DNA of 64,000 nucleotides from Flavobacterium frigidarium DSM 17623 (GCF_000425505.1 NZ_AUDO01000009.1:124001-188000), one strand, 5' to 3'. Counted from the first letter of the stretch, positions 34,490 to 43,941 are shown. The notes: generated by a model not told the origin, from the sequence alone. Numbers and translations: made by a program.

Positions 34490-36742
34490 TTGAAAACCTT
34501 AAAAATTGGCTGTTTACTACTCTTGGCAAGCTTTTCCTTTGCTCAATCGAGTCTACAAGGAAGCATCACTGCAGATGGAATACCGCTACAATACGCAAAT
34601 ATTTTGATAAAAAAAGCGGCAAAGTCGATCGTATCAGATGCAAATGGAAATTATTTTATAAAAAATTTGGCCGCAGGAGATTATGAAATTGCAGTTTCGT
34701 ATACTGGTTTTCGAACAGAGAAAAGAAGTATTACTGTTGTTGATAGTACAGAAACTGTTCTTGATTTTCAATTACGAGAAAATAACGCTCTTGACGAAGT
34801 CGTGATTACAGGAACTCTAAAGCCCGTAAGCCGATTAGAGAGTTCCGTTCCTGTTGAGGTTTACAAACCCGCGTTTTTCAAGAAAAACCCAACTTCGAAT
34901 ATCTTTGAAGCCTTGCAAAATGTAAACGGAGTTCGTCCGCAACTTAATTGCAATGTTTGCAACACGGGAGACATTCACATTAACGGTCTTGAAGGCCCTT
35001 ATACTCTCGTTTTAATTGACGGAATGCCTATTGTAAGTGGTTTGTCTACGGTTTATGGTTTGTCTGGAATTCCGAATTCACTTTTGGAGCGTATCGAAAT
35101 TGTAAAAGGACCAGCATCTTCGCTCTATGGTAGCGAAGCGGTAGGTGGTTTAATCAATATTATTACTAAAAACCCAACCAATGCGCCAGTATTCTCAGCA
35201 GATTCTTTTATTACGGATTGGGGCGAAATCAACGTGGACTTAGGTTTTAAAGGAAATATAGGCAAAGCAGCAACGGTATTAACAGGTATAAATTACTTTA
35301 ATTACAACAACCCAATTGACAACAACAACGATAATTTTACAGATCTGACGCTGCAAGACCGAATTTCGGTTTTTCAAAAATGGAATTTTAATCGAAAGAG
35401 CAATAAGCAACTTTCGTTAGCGGGGCGTTATTTTTATGAAGACCGTTGGGGTGGCGAACTGCAATGGAACAAAAGCTTTCGCGGAGGCGATGAAGTGTAC
35501 GGAGAAAGCATCTATACCAAACGTTGGGAACTGCTGGGCGCTTATGAATTACCGACGGTCGAAAAAATGTTGTTTTCGTTCTCGTACACTGACCATAATC
35601 AGAATTCAGTTTACGGAGATACTCCATACTTAGCACAACAACGCATTGGTTTTGGACAACTGACTTGGGACAAAAAAATAAACAAACACGACATGCTTTT
35701 TGGAACCGCTTTGCGTTACCAATATTATGATGACAACACCACCGCAACGGTTGACGCAGACGTAAATTGGATTCCGAGTTTGTTTGTGCAAGACGAAATC
35801 GCTTTCAACGACAATCACAAAATACTGCTAGGAGCGCGTTATGATTACAACAGCAACCACGGAAACATTTTTACACCGAGATTTGCCTACAAATGGAAAA
35901 TCAACGACAACAATATTTTGCGTTTCAACACTGGAACAGGCTTTAGAATCGTGAATCTTTTTACCGAAGAACACGCCGCGTTAACGGGATCTAGGGATGT
36001 TATTGTTCTTGAAGATTTACAGCCAGAGCGTTCTTTTAACGTGAATTTAAATTACCTTAAAAAAATATACACCAACAACGGAAACTTCATTGGTCTAGAG
36101 ACTACGGCTTGGTACACGCGATTTAGTAACTCTATTATTCCAGATTATGACACCAATCCCAACCAAATTATTTACAAAAACTTGGATGGTCATGCAGTTA
36201 CAAAAGGGATTAGTACCAATCTTGATTTTGTGTTCAATAATGGTTTGAAGATGATTCTAGGCGCTACGTATATGGATGTATCCAAAACGGAAGACGAAGT
36301 TACAACGAGACAAATTTTGACCGAAAAATTCTCGGCTACTTGGGCGATTTCGTACCGAATCAATAAATTATTTCTCGACATTGATTACAGCGGAAATGTC
36401 TACGGCCCGATGCGTTTGCCATTGTTGGGAGATTTAGATCCGCGTAGTGAATACTCGCCAACTTGGAGCATCCAAAACATTCAATTTACCTTCAATAAAT
36501 TTAAGAATATCGAAATCTATGGTGGTGTCAAAAATTTATTAAACTGGACACCTAATAAAAGCAACCCCTTTATTATTGCAAGAGCTGATGATCCATTTGA
36601 TAAAAATGTACAGTTTGATGCAAACGGTAACGCGCAAGCAACTGCCGATAATCTTTATGCATTGACATTCGATCCAAGTTATGTCTATGGTCCTAATCAA
36701 GGAATTCGCAGCTTTTTTGGATTACGATATACGTTGCAATAA
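34490..36742 (+). CDS. TonB-dependent outer-membrane receptor (probable metal uptake)
   Basis: 750 residues. The signal peptide (MKTLKIGCLLLLASFSFAQ) starts at TTG 34490. A carboxypeptidase-regulatory-like domain (about 20-105) precedes the plug (about 120-225), which includes NCNVCNTGDIHINGLEGPY and LIDGMPIVSGLSTVYG. The 22-strand barrel (about 230-750) ends in an aromatic residue pair consistent with BAM recognition. It imports a metal or metal complex. Divergent placement from mntH, with a shared palindrome, suggests the substrate is manganese or iron. The Cys-x2-Cys in the plug could bind the metal; that is inference. A thioredoxin-like gene follows 24 nt later. Confidence 0.9.
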   Translation: MKTLKIGCLLLLASFSFAQSSLQGSITADGIPLQYANILIKKAAKSIVSDANGNYFIKNLAAGDYEIAVSYTGFRTEKRSITVVDSTETVLDFQLRENNALDEVVITGTLKPVSRLESSVPVEVYKPAFFKKNPTSNIFEALQNVNGVRPQLNCNVCNTGDIHINGLEGPYTLVLIDGMPIVSGLSTVYGLSGIPNSLLERIEIVKGPASSLYGSEAVGGLINIITKNPTNAPVFSADSFITDWGEINVDLGFKGNIGKAATVLTGINYFNYNNPIDNNNDNFTDLTLQDRISVFQKWNFNRKSNKQLSLAGRYFYEDRWGGELQWNKSFRGGDEVYGESIYTKRWELLGAYELPTVEKMLFSFSYTDHNQNSVYGDTPYLAQQRIGFGQLTWDKKINKHDMLFGTALRYQYYDDNTTATVDADVNWIPSLFVQDEIAFNDNHKILLGARYDYNSNHGNIFTPRFAYKWKINDNNILRFNTGTGFRIVNLFTEEHAALTGSRDVIVLEDLQPERSFNVNLNYLKKIYTNNGNFIGLETTAWYTRFSNSIIPDYDTNPNQIIYKNLDGHAVTKGISTNLDFVFNNGLKMILGATYMDVSKTEDEVTTRQILTEKFSATWAISYRINKLFLDIDYSGNVYGPMRLPLLGDLDPRSEYSPTWSIQNIQFTFNKFKNIEIYGGVKNLLNWTPNKSNPFIIARADDPFDKNVQFDANGNAQATADNLYALTFDPSYVYGPNQGIRSFFGLRYTLQ

Positions 36743-36766
36743 TATCAAGAACAACAATTGGTTCAA

Positions 36767-37237
36767 ATGAAAAAAAATATACTCTTACTACTCCTTTTAT
36801 TTTGTGTAATTCCTTCTGGTTTTGCGCAATTAAAGACACATACTTTTCAGGAAGCGGAGCAATTAGCAATCAAAAACCCAAAACCTATTGTGGTATTTAT
36901 CCATACGGAATGGTGTACCTACTGCAAAATGATGGAAAACAGCACGTTTAAAAATAAAAAAATCATCGCAACATTAAATGACAACTATTATTTTGTTCCT
37001 TTTGATGCCGAATCTACCGAGTCAATCACTTTCAACAATCATACTTTCAGTTTTCAACCCACAGGAACGAAAACTGGCATTCATGAACTCGCCACAGCTT
37101 TAGCAACAATAAAAGGTCAAGTGGTATATCCTACGACAACAATTTTAGGAACTGATAACTCGATTATTTTTCAACAACATTCTTTGATTCGTGCTGTTGA
37201 CCTGCTTTCAATATTAGCAAAAACAAGTAATAACTAA
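36767..37237 (+). CDS. Periplasmic thioredoxin-family protein
   Basis: 156 residues from the ATG at 36767 (a TTG at 36758 would add only three residues). The signal peptide is MKKNILLLLLLFCVIPSGFAQ. The thioredoxin fold carries WCTYC (HTEWCTYCKMMENSTFKN), an active CxxC pair. A cis-Pro region (QVVYPTTTILG) and a DUF255/YbbN-like pattern are present. It probably acts as a periplasmic thiol-disulfide partner, perhaps reducing the Cys pair of the TonB receptor plug encoded just upstream; this is inference from context. It is the last gene of the receptor operon. Confidence 0.88.
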   Translation: MKKNILLLLLLFCVIPSGFAQLKTHTFQEAEQLAIKNPKPIVVFIHTEWCTYCKMMENSTFKNKKIIATLNDNYYFVPFDAESTESITFNNHTFSFQPTGTKTGIHELATALATIKGQVVYPTTTILGTDNSIIFQQHSLIRAVDLLSILAKTSNN

Positions 37238-37310
37238 TTATTTTGTTGTATTGGCTCAGCGTTCAAAATAGCAGTGGTGATTACTATACTTTAGATAAAA
37301 ATACAATTTA

Positions 37311-37381
37311 TTATCTGCGAAAATCCGCTAAATCTGCGTGCAGTATTTTTACTCACAGATTTACTCAAATTTGGCAGATAA
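37311..37381. repeat. Imperfect inverted repeat, dispersed flavobacterial type
   Basis: TTATCTGCGAAAATCCGCTA (37311-37330) followed by AATCTGCGTG is mirrored, with mismatches, by 37354-37381 (CACAGATTTAC...GGCAGATAA). The rest of 37238-37476 holds no gene. Confidence 0.55.
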
Positions 37382-37446
37382 AAAAAAGAGCTAAAAGGAA
37401 CTAAAAAGATCAGCACAGATAACTTCAGACTAAAATATAATATCCC

Positions 37447-37454
37447 TATTTTTG
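37447..37454 (+). promoter_or_regulatory. -7 promoter box for the lycopene cyclase gene
   Basis: TATTTTTG matches TAnnTTTG and ends 22 nt before the ATG at 37477. Confidence 0.65.
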
Positions 37455-37476
37455 AAGTAAATTTCGAATACCCTTT

Positions 37477-38625
37477 ATGAAAAACTACGATTACATTTTT
37501 ACAGGCTCGGGTTTAGCAGCATTGATGACCGTTTATAAAATGATTACATCTGGTAAATTTGCCGATAAATCTATTTTATTAATCGATTATGATAGTAAGA
37601 AAAAGAACGATCGTACTTGGTGTTTCTGGCAAGAAGGACCTTCAACCTGGGAACAATCGATAACTAAAAAGTGGGATTTGGCTTTGTTTGCCAATACCGA
37701 TTTTCGTCGGGATTTAGAATTGAAACCCTACACTTATAATTGTATCAAAGCTTCTGATTTTTACAGCCAAGCATTTGATTTGATTTCGAAACAAAAAAAC
37801 ATTGACTTCCTCAATGAGAAAGTGACCGATATCAATGAATTAAAAACGCACGTCTATGTTGCCACCGAAACCCAAAGCTTCACCGGCGACAAATTATTTA
37901 ATAGTATTTATCGAAAAGGCGAAGCCGAAAGCCAAAGTCAATATCCAGTTTTACAACAGCACTTTATAGGTTGGTTTATAAAGAGTAAAGAAGCGGTTTT
38001 CAATCCAGAGCAAGCGACTTTTATGGATTTCTCTGTGGAACAAAAAGGCAACACTCGTTTTATGTATGTTTTGCCAACATCAACCACCGAAGCTTTACTA
38101 GAATACACCTTATTTTCGCATGATTTGTTAGCAAAAAGCGAGTACGAAAATGAGATTCAAAATTACATCTCAAAACAGGGCATCACTGATTACGAAATCA
38201 CCGAAAAAGAACAAGGAAGCATCCCGATGACCTGCTATCCTTTTTGGAAAAAAAATACTCAGCGCGTTCTTAACATAGGAACTCCCGGCGGATGGACCAA
38301 AGCCAGTACGGGCTACACTTTTAAAGGATCAGATAAAAAATCTACAGCATTAATCGCTTTTTTACAAGAGGAGAATGATTTAACAAAATTTCATAAACGC
38401 ACCAAATTCTGGTTTTACGATTTACTATTACTAGATATTTTAGATCGAAAAAACGAAAAGGGCTCAGGGGTATTTTCTTCGATGTTCAAAAATGGAAGTC
38501 CCGCTTTGATTTTTAAATTCTTAGACGAAGAAACATCTTTTTATGAAGATATTAAAGTAATTTTAAAATGTCCAAAAATGCCTTTTATCTGGTCATTGAT
38601 ACGGTCGGTGCGGTATTTATTGTAA
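37477..38625 (+). CDS. crtY: CrtY-type lycopene cyclase
   Basis: 382 residues, FAD-binding. The N-terminal Rossmann fingerprint is DYIFTGSGLAALMTVYKMI with an acidic strand end (LLIDYDSK). The CrtY signature DRTWCFW follows at about residues 47-53, and further family elements are FMDFSV and MPTSTTEALLEYTLFSH-like. It converts lycopene to beta-carotene, an early step to zeaxanthin-type yellow pigments in flavobacteria. It acts at the inner membrane. The other crt genes are not in this window. It stands alone after a clear -7 box. Confidence 0.9.
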   Translation: MKNYDYIFTGSGLAALMTVYKMITSGKFADKSILLIDYDSKKKNDRTWCFWQEGPSTWEQSITKKWDLALFANTDFRRDLELKPYTYNCIKASDFYSQAFDLISKQKNIDFLNEKVTDINELKTHVYVATETQSFTGDKLFNSIYRKGEAESQSQYPVLQQHFIGWFIKSKEAVFNPEQATFMDFSVEQKGNTRFMYVLPTSTTEALLEYTLFSHDLLAKSEYENEIQNYISKQGITDYEITEKEQGSIPMTCYPFWKKNTQRVLNIGTPGGWTKASTGYTFKGSDKKSTALIAFLQEENDLTKFHKRTKFWFYDLLLLDILDRKNEKGSGVFSSMFKNGSPALIFKFLDEETSFYEDIKVILKCPKMPFIWSLIRSVRYLL

Positions 38626-38695
38626 TGAATTAGGTCGTCTATCAAACAATAACAAAACTTTATAGAGCAAATAATGGAGTTCTTTTTAAACTTCG

Positions 38696-38703
38696 TAACT
38701 TTG
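38696..38703 (+). promoter_or_regulatory. -7 promoter box for the bacilliredoxin gene
   Basis: TAACTTTG matches TAnnTTTG and ends 33 nt before the ATG at 38737. Confidence 0.6.
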
Positions 38704-38736
38704 CACATTCAAAACTAATATTTAAAATATAACGAT

Positions 38737-39147
38737 ATGTATCCAGAAGAAATGGTAAAACCAATGCAAGCTGAATTAACAGTAGCAGGTTTTCAAGATT
38801 TACATAGTGCTGAAGCAGTTGATACTGCAATAAAAGCAGAAGGAACTACACTAGTAGTTGTGAATTCTGTTTGTGGTTGTGCAGCAAGAAACGCACGTCC
38901 AGGAGCAAAAATGAGTTTAGACGGAGCAAAAAAACCAGATCATTTAATCACGGTTTTTGCAGGAGTTGACAAAGATGCAGTAGATGCAGCTAGACAACAT
39001 ATGTTCCCTTTCCCTCCATCATCACCATGTATGGCATTGTTCAAAAACGGAGAATTGGTTCACATGCTAGAGCGTCACCATATTGAAGGCCGTCCAGCTG
39101 AAATGATTGCTGAGAACTTACAAGATGCTTTTAACGAATACTGTTAA
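38737..39147 (+). CDS. BrxA/BrxB-family bacilliredoxin (YphP/DUF1094)
   Basis: 136 residues, cytosolic thioredoxin-fold protein. The active site is CGC in [15 protein letters not shown] (about residues 46-60), typical of bacilliredoxins, which reduce bacillithiol-mixed disulfides; in bacteria without bacillithiol the family may serve other low-molecular-weight thiols. The C-terminal half has the conserved [29 protein letters not shown]. Length is standard. It is monocistronic with its own terminator (39185). Confidence 0.92.
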   Translation: MYPEEMVKPMQAELTVAGFQDLHSAEAVDTAIKAEGTTLVVVNSVCGCAARNARPGAKMSLDGAKKPDHLITVFAGVDKDAVDAARQHMFPFPPSSPCMALFKNGELVHMLERHHIEGRPAEMIAENLQDAFNEYC

Positions 39148-39184
39148 GACTTTTGATTTAAAGAAAAGAACGCAAAATTTATTT

Positions 39185-39234
39185 ACCGCAAATTCGCAGA
39201 TTATTCCTGTGAGTTTGCGGTTTTTATTTTGAGC
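39185..39234 (+). terminator. Terminator after the bacilliredoxin gene
   Basis: 15-bp stem with a few mismatches (ACCGCAAATTCGCAG / CTGTGAGTTTGCGGT), followed by a T-rich tract, 37 nt after the stop codon. Confidence 0.7.
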
Positions 39235-39252
39235 TATTTTAAACTCTAATTA

Positions 39253-39406
39253 TCATCCTGACGAAGAAAGAATCCAAACAACATGAGTAGCACATAGCAG
39301 TTCTTCGTTTCTCAAAAAGACAAACTAAACGCAAAAAAACATATACAAATACTCTTGGTGTTTTTCATTCTGACCAAGGAAGAACCCAGACAACATAAGC
39401 AACAAA
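39253..39406. repeat. Two degenerate direct repeats in a gene-free stretch
   Basis: Copies of about 42 nt at 39253-39294 and 39365-39406 (both starting TCATCCTGAC/TCATTCTGAC and containing GAAGAA...CAACAT) agree at about 33 positions. They resemble the widespread bacterial repeat beginning CATCCTGA. They lie in 39235-39518, which holds no gene. Confidence 0.55.
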
Positions 39407-39518
39407 CGAACAAAGTACCAGCACCTGACTCCTAAACACAGTGTAGAACCAAAGTTAAACTTTATACAAATATTTAAATCCATTTTTAACTACTCGCAAA
39501 AAACAATATTTTTATAAA

Positions 39519-40310
39519 ATGAAAAAATCGATACTTACTCTTTGCACTTTAGCGGCTCTTACAACTTCTTGTAATTCTAAAAAAGAAAATCAAGATGACA
39601 CTATAAAAAACGATACTATTGAAGCCGTTGCATCTTTATCAAAAGCAGATTCTATTGTGAATACAGCTATCGAAGCACATGGTGGTGCGCTATATGCAAA
39701 AGCCGATTATTCATTTACTTTTAGAGATAAAACATACCTTTTTAGAAACGATGGTAGTAATTATGAATATAGTTCTACAGTACAAAAAGGAGATTCGCTT
39801 ATAAAAGATGTAATGATCAATAGCGATTTCACGCGTTACATCAATACTAAAAAGCAAAACCTTACTGCTGAAGATGCCGGTAAATACGGCGAATCATTGA
39901 ATTCTGTTATTTATTTTGCAACGCTTCCTCACAAACTTCAAGATGCTTCTGTAAATAAAAAGTATATGGAAGAAAACACTATCAAAGGGAAAAAATATGA
40001 TGTAATCGAGGTGACTTTTGGTCAAGACGGTGGCGGAAAAGACTTTGATGATCAATACCAATATTGGATCAATCAAGAAACGCATTTAATGGATTACTTC
40101 GCTTATAATTATCAAGTCAATGACGGTGGTGTACGTTTTAGAGCTGCTTTTAATACTCGAGTTGTTGCAGGAGTAACTTTTCAAGATTATATAAATTATG
40201 AAGCTCCAGTAAAAACTCCTTTGAAAGATTTACCTACTTTATATGAGCAAGGGAAATTAAAAGAAGCTTCTAGAATATTGACTGAAAACGTGGTAAATAA
40301 CCAAAAATAA
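39519..40310 (+). CDS. Lipoprotein, DUF6503-like
   Basis: 263 residues. The start MKKSILTLCTLAALTTSCNSKK is a lipoprotein signal (lipobox Cys about residue 18). A predicted helix AIEAHGGALYAKADYSFTF is followed by a long beta-rich domain with FTFRDKTYLF, NYEYSSTVQKGDSLIKDVM, FGQDGGGKDFDDQYQYWI and FRAAFNTRVVAGVTFQDY. This pattern resembles the DUF6503 lipoprotein family of Bacteroidota (possibly a LolA/LolB-like beta sheet). Function unknown. It stands alone before element C. Confidence 0.7.
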   Translation: MKKSILTLCTLAALTTSCNSKKENQDDTIKNDTIEAVASLSKADSIVNTAIEAHGGALYAKADYSFTFRDKTYLFRNDGSNYEYSSTVQKGDSLIKDVMINSDFTRYINTKKQNLTAEDAGKYGESLNSVIYFATLPHKLQDASVNKKYMEENTIKGKKYDVIEVTFGQDGGGKDFDDQYQYWINQETHLMDYFAYNYQVNDGGVRFRAAFNTRVVAGVTFQDYINYEAPVKTPLKDLPTLYEQGKLKEASRILTENVVNNQK

Positions 40311-40349
40311 ATACTCTAACGCAAAACATCATCGCTAATCTTGTTCCCT

Positions 40350-40427
40350 AGCCCGGATTGAAGCGGCATCCTATTGTGGTAGCGCTAGCGAACATAAGAG
40401 ATATAGCATAAAGCCGGAAGTAGCTCC
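40350..40427. repeat. Dispersed structured element, copy C
   Basis: Plus strand begins AGCCCGGATTGAAGCGGC and ends AGCCGGAAGTAGCTCC. The central stem is weaker than in the other four copies. It lies 39 nt after the DUF6503 lipoprotein stop but in the opposite orientation to copies B, D and E relative to the upstream gene. Confidence 0.7.
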
Positions 40428-40550
40428 AATAAAGAAACCAAAAATTCACTGATAAAAAAGTTTCCCATAATTTAAAAAATCGAAATTTTGTGGATTCACA
40501 ACTGTAGAAACTTAGAGGCTATGAAGCTTTGTCGCTTAGTCACTTTTTTA

Positions 40551-40558
40551 TACTTTTG
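40551..40558 (+). promoter_or_regulatory. -7 promoter box for trhO
   Basis: TACTTTTG matches TAnnTTTG and ends 35 nt before the ATG at 40594. Confidence 0.6.
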
Positions 40559-40593
40559 CAAAAATAATTTTTCATACTTAAACCGTTTATAGC

Positions 40594-41970
40594 ATGCAAC
40601 TGTATAACACTTTAAGCGCAGAAGAAAGAGCCATCATGATTGATGATGCCGGAAAACAAAGACTTACTTTGTCTTTCTATGCTTATGCGCACATTCAAGA
40701 TCCAACACAATTTCGTAACGATTTATTCCGTGCTTGGGACCCGCTAGTGGTTCTTGGTCGAATTTATGTAGCCAAAGAAGGTATTAACGCTCAGTTATCA
40801 CTTCCGGCAGATAATTTCTATGCTTTTAAAGATACTATCGAAGCCTACGATTTCATGCAAGGGATGCGATTGAATATTGCCGTAGAGCATGATGACCACT
40901 CGTTCTTGAAACTGACGATTAAAGTGCGTGATAAAATTGTTGCTGATGGTTTGAATGATGAAACTTTTGATGTTACAAATATTGGTGTGCACTTAAAAGC
41001 TAAAGAGTTCAATGCTATCTTAGATGACCCCAATACGATTGTTGTTGATTTTCGAAATCATTACGAGAGTGAAATTGGCTATTTTAAAGGCGCCATTACT
41101 CCTGATGTAGATACTTTTAGAGAATCATTACCCATCATCAACGAGCAACTAAAAGACTTTAAAGAAGATAAAAACTTAGTGATGTATTGCACTGGAGGAA
41201 TTCGTTGCGAGAAAGCTTCGGCATACTTTAAACACCAAGGTTTTAAAAATGTATTTCAGTTAGAGGGTGGTATTATTAACTACGCAAAGCAAATTAAGGA
41301 AGAGGAATTAGAGAGTAAATTCATTGGTAAAAACTTTGTATTTGATCACCGCTTAGGCGAAAGAATTACAGACGATATCGTTTCACAATGCCACCAATGC
41401 GGTAAACCTTGCGATGTGCACACTAACTGCATCAACGAAGGTTGCCACTTACTTTTTATTCAGTGTGAAGAATGTGCTCAAGCCATGCAGGGCTGTTGTT
41501 CACAGGACTGCATTGCTATTATTCACTTACCTGAAGAAGAGCAAAAAGCAGTACGTCGTGGTGTTAAAAATGGAAATAAGATTTTCAAGAAAGGAAAATC
41601 AGATGTGTTGACTTTCAAAAATAGAGAAGCAAATCAAGATCCTTTAGCTTCGGTTCCTAATTTGGTTGATTTGACAAAGTCAAAAGCATTGGCTAAGAAA
41701 GAGCCAAAGATTAAAAAACAATACATAGGTAGAGGAACTCATTTTTATCCAAAACCGAGCATTGGTCAATTCACAATTGAAGAAAACGAAATCAATATTG
41801 GTGACACTATCTTGATCAAAGGGATGACCACAGGCGAACAAAAACTAGTGCTAACAGAAATGTTGGTTAACGATAAAGCTGCTGATAAAGCGGTTGCAAA
41901 TGACATTTGTACTTTTAAATTGCCGTTTAGAATTCGTTTGTCAGATAAATTATATAAAGTTTTAGATTAA
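40594..41970 (+). CDS. trhO: tRNA uridine hydroxylase TrhO (rhodanese-related)
   Basis: 458 residues. An N-terminal acylphosphatase-like domain (about 20-115, FYAYAHIQDPTQFRNDL...GRIYVAKEGINAQLSLP) is followed by a rhodanese domain with active-site Cys in MYCTGGIRCEKA (about residue 205). A Cys-rich segment follows (CHQCGKPC, CINEGC, QCEECA, CCSQDC), as in E. coli YceA/TrhO, which makes 5-hydroxyuridine at the wobble position of tRNA. The protein is about 110 residues longer than the E. coli enzyme; the extra C-terminal part (from ANQDPLASVPNL) is lysine-rich. It is monocistronic. Confidence 0.92.
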   Translation: MQLYNTLSAEERAIMIDDAGKQRLTLSFYAYAHIQDPTQFRNDLFRAWDPLVVLGRIYVAKEGINAQLSLPADNFYAFKDTIEAYDFMQGMRLNIAVEHDDHSFLKLTIKVRDKIVADGLNDETFDVTNIGVHLKAKEFNAILDDPNTIVVDFRNHYESEIGYFKGAITPDVDTFRESLPIINEQLKDFKEDKNLVMYCTGGIRCEKASAYFKHQGFKNVFQLEGGIINYAKQIKEEELESKFIGKNFVFDHRLGERITDDIVSQCHQCGKPCDVHTNCINEGCHLLFIQCEECAQAMQGCCSQDCIAIIHLPEEEQKAVRRGVKNGNKIFKKGKSDVLTFKNREANQDPLASVPNLVDLTKSKALAKKEPKIKKQYIGRGTHFYPKPSIGQFTIEENEINIGDTILIKGMTTGEQKLVLTEMLVNDKAADKAVANDICTFKLPFRIRLSDKLYKVLD

Positions 41971-41991
41971 ATAATTACTACAAATAATTTT

Positions 41992-42031
41992 AAAAAGTGC
42001 CTATTTCAAACCTTTGAAATGGGCACTTTTT
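41992..42031 (+). terminator. Terminator after trhO
   Basis: 19-bp stem with one G:T pair (core AAAAAGTGCC...GGGCACTTTTT; loop CC) followed by more T residues. Confidence 0.92.
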
Positions 42032-42155
42032 ATTTAAGCAGCTCAAATCCATCAAGTTGTTAACTATTGCAACTTACGCTTAAAAAATACTATCTTTACA
42101 CATTAAACGTTTTAAGAACATAAGTTGTGCGCGTCACAACACTATATATAAAATT

Positions 42156-43478
42156 ATGGCATGTACAAGTTGTTCAACTTCTGATGGTGGTTCACCTAAG
42201 GGTTGTAAAAATAATGGGACTTGCGGCACCGATAGCTGCAATAAATTGACGGTTTTTGATTGGCTTTCTAATATGAGTTTACCTAACGGTGAGGCACCAT
42301 TTGACTGTGTTGAGGTTCGTTTTAAGAATGGTAGAAAAGAGTTTTTTCGCAATACTGAAAAATTAACTTTATCAATGGGTGACATTGTTGCCACAGTAGC
42401 ATCGCCAGGACACGATATTGGAATTGTAACGCTAACAGGAGAATTGGTTAAAATCCAAATGAAGAAAAAAGGAGCGAATTACAATGGTAATGAAATTCCG
42501 AAAATATACAGAAAAGCATCTCAAAAAGATATTGATATTTGGTCTGCAGCACGTGAACGTGAAGAACCAATGAAAGTAAGAGCTCGTGAATTAGCGATTC
42601 AGCACAAACTAGAAATGAAAATTTCGGATATTGAGTTTCAAGGAGATGCATCTAAAGCAACTTTCTACTATACAGCAAATGACCGTGTCGATTTTAGAAT
42701 GTTGATTAAGGATTTTGCTAAAGAATTTAGCACAAGAGTAGAAATGAAACAAGTAGGTTTCCGTCAAGAAGCAGCTCGTTTAGGTGGAATTGGTTCTTGT
42801 GGTCGCGAATTGTGTTGCTCTACATGGCTTACTGATTTTAGAAGTGTCAATACTTCTGCAGCGCGTTACCAACAATTGTCACTGAATCCTCAAAAATTAG
42901 CTGGACAATGTGGTAAATTAAAATGTTGTTTAAACTATGAGTTAGACACTTACATGGATGCTTTAAAAGGTTTTCCTGATTTTGAAACTAAATTAGTTAC
43001 CGAAAAAGGAGATGCTATTTGTCAAAAACAAGACATCTTTAAAGGATTAATGTGGTTTGCTTACACTAATAATTTCTCAAACTGGCACGTTCTTAAAATT
43101 GATAAGGTAAAAGAGATCATGGCTGAGAACAAGTTGAAAAACAAGGTTTCCGCGTTAGAAGATTATGCTATTGAAATAATCCAAGAGGCTGAAAAAGACT
43201 TTAATAATGCAATGGGACAAGAGAGTTTAACTCGTTTTGACCAACCTAAAAAGAGCAAGAGAAACAATAAAAAGCCTAAAAAAGTAGGAGAAAATGTAAT
43301 TGTCGCTAATGCTAAAAAGCCAGCGGATAATAAAATTGTTCCCAATGCTAAAAAGCCTACTCATAAAAAAACAGGCAATCCAAATGAGAAAAAACCGGCT
43401 GCTGCTCCCGCTAATACCGCGCAAGCAAATACACCAAGAAAACCTATAATTATTAAAAAAAATGAGGCTAAAAAATAG
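42156..43478 (+). CDS. ricT: PSP1/RicT-family regulatory protein
   Basis: 440 residues. The PSP1 core (about 40-290) contains the Cys motifs IGSCGRELCCSTWL and CGKLKCCLNYELD, which in Bacillus RicT bind a 4Fe-4S cluster shared with RicA/RicF. N-terminal Cys residues (CTSCSTSDGG) and a Lys/Pro/Asn-rich C-terminal tail (about 360-440: ANAKKPADNK, NAKKPTHKK) are Bacteroidota features. In Bacillus this complex controls RNase Y maturation of mRNAs; here the role is inferred by homology. The gldH start overlaps its 3' end by 17 nt. Confidence 0.9.
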   Translation: MACTSCSTSDGGSPKGCKNNGTCGTDSCNKLTVFDWLSNMSLPNGEAPFDCVEVRFKNGRKEFFRNTEKLTLSMGDIVATVASPGHDIGIVTLTGELVKIQMKKKGANYNGNEIPKIYRKASQKDIDIWSAAREREEPMKVRARELAIQHKLEMKISDIEFQGDASKATFYYTANDRVDFRMLIKDFAKEFSTRVEMKQVGFRQEAARLGGIGSCGRELCCSTWLTDFRSVNTSAARYQQLSLNPQKLAGQCGKLKCCLNYELDTYMDALKGFPDFETKLVTEKGDAICQKQDIFKGLMWFAYTNNFSNWHVLKIDKVKEIMAENKLKNKVSALEDYAIEIIQEAEKDFNNAMGQESLTRFDQPKKSKRNNKKPKKVGENVIVANAKKPADNKIVPNAKKPTHKKTGNPNEKKPAAAPANTAQANTPRKPIIIKKNEAKK

Positions 43479-43941
43479 CATCCTAGTTCTTTTAATAGCT
43501 GTAGTCTTTTGTTCTTGTGACAAAACTAGAGTTTTTGATGAGTACAAATCAGTTGGAAGTGCTTGGAATAAAGACAGTGTCGTAACTTTTAATTTACCTC
43601 AGCTTGACTCAACACAGCGTTACAATATGTTTATAAACGTGAGGGATAATGACAATTATAAATACAACAATTTATTTTTAATTGTTGGTTTAGAATTGCC
43701 TAACGGCTTTACAAAAATTGACACCTTAGAGTATCAAATGGCAGAACCAGATGGTACACTTCTTGGCAATGGATTTACAGATATAAAAGAAAGTAAATTG
43801 TTTTACAAGGAAGCTGTCCGTTTTAGAAGCACATACAAGGTAAACATAAAACAAGCCGTTAGAGAAACTGGTAAAATAACTGGAGTTCAAGAGCTTGACG
43901 GAATAACAGAGGTAGGTTTAAGAATTGAAAAAATAGAATAA
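43462..43941 (+). CDS. gldH: Gliding motility lipoprotein GldH
   Basis: 159 residues. Lipoprotein signal MRLKNSILVLLIAVVFCSCDK (lipid-modified Cys about residue 19). The mature part (DEYKSVGSAWNKDSVVTFNLPQLDSTQRYNMFINVRDNDNYKYNNLFL) matches the GldH family, needed for gliding and type IX-linked surface functions in Flavobacterium. It overlaps ricT by 17 nt and the pbp1A gene begins 6 nt after its stop, so ricT-gldH-pbp1A is a tight operon, as in other flavobacteria. Confidence 0.95.
   Translation: MRLKNSILVLLIAVVFCSCDKTRVFDEYKSVGSAWNKDSVVTFNLPQLDSTQRYNMFINVRDNDNYKYNNLFLIVGLELPNGFTKIDTLEYQMAEPDGTLLGNGFTDIKESKLFYKEAVRFRSTYKVNIKQAVRETGKITGVQELDGITEVGLRIEKIE

Noticed and set aside
35388..35747. 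119-codon minus-strand frame inside the TonB receptor gene
   Set aside because: Complementary-strand shadow: no start context, Cys/Phe/Arg-rich composition, and complete overlap with a gene of clear identity.
37238..37476. Search for a small RNA or ORF
   Set aside because: Only the imperfect inverted repeat and a -7 box were found; no coding frame or strong stem.
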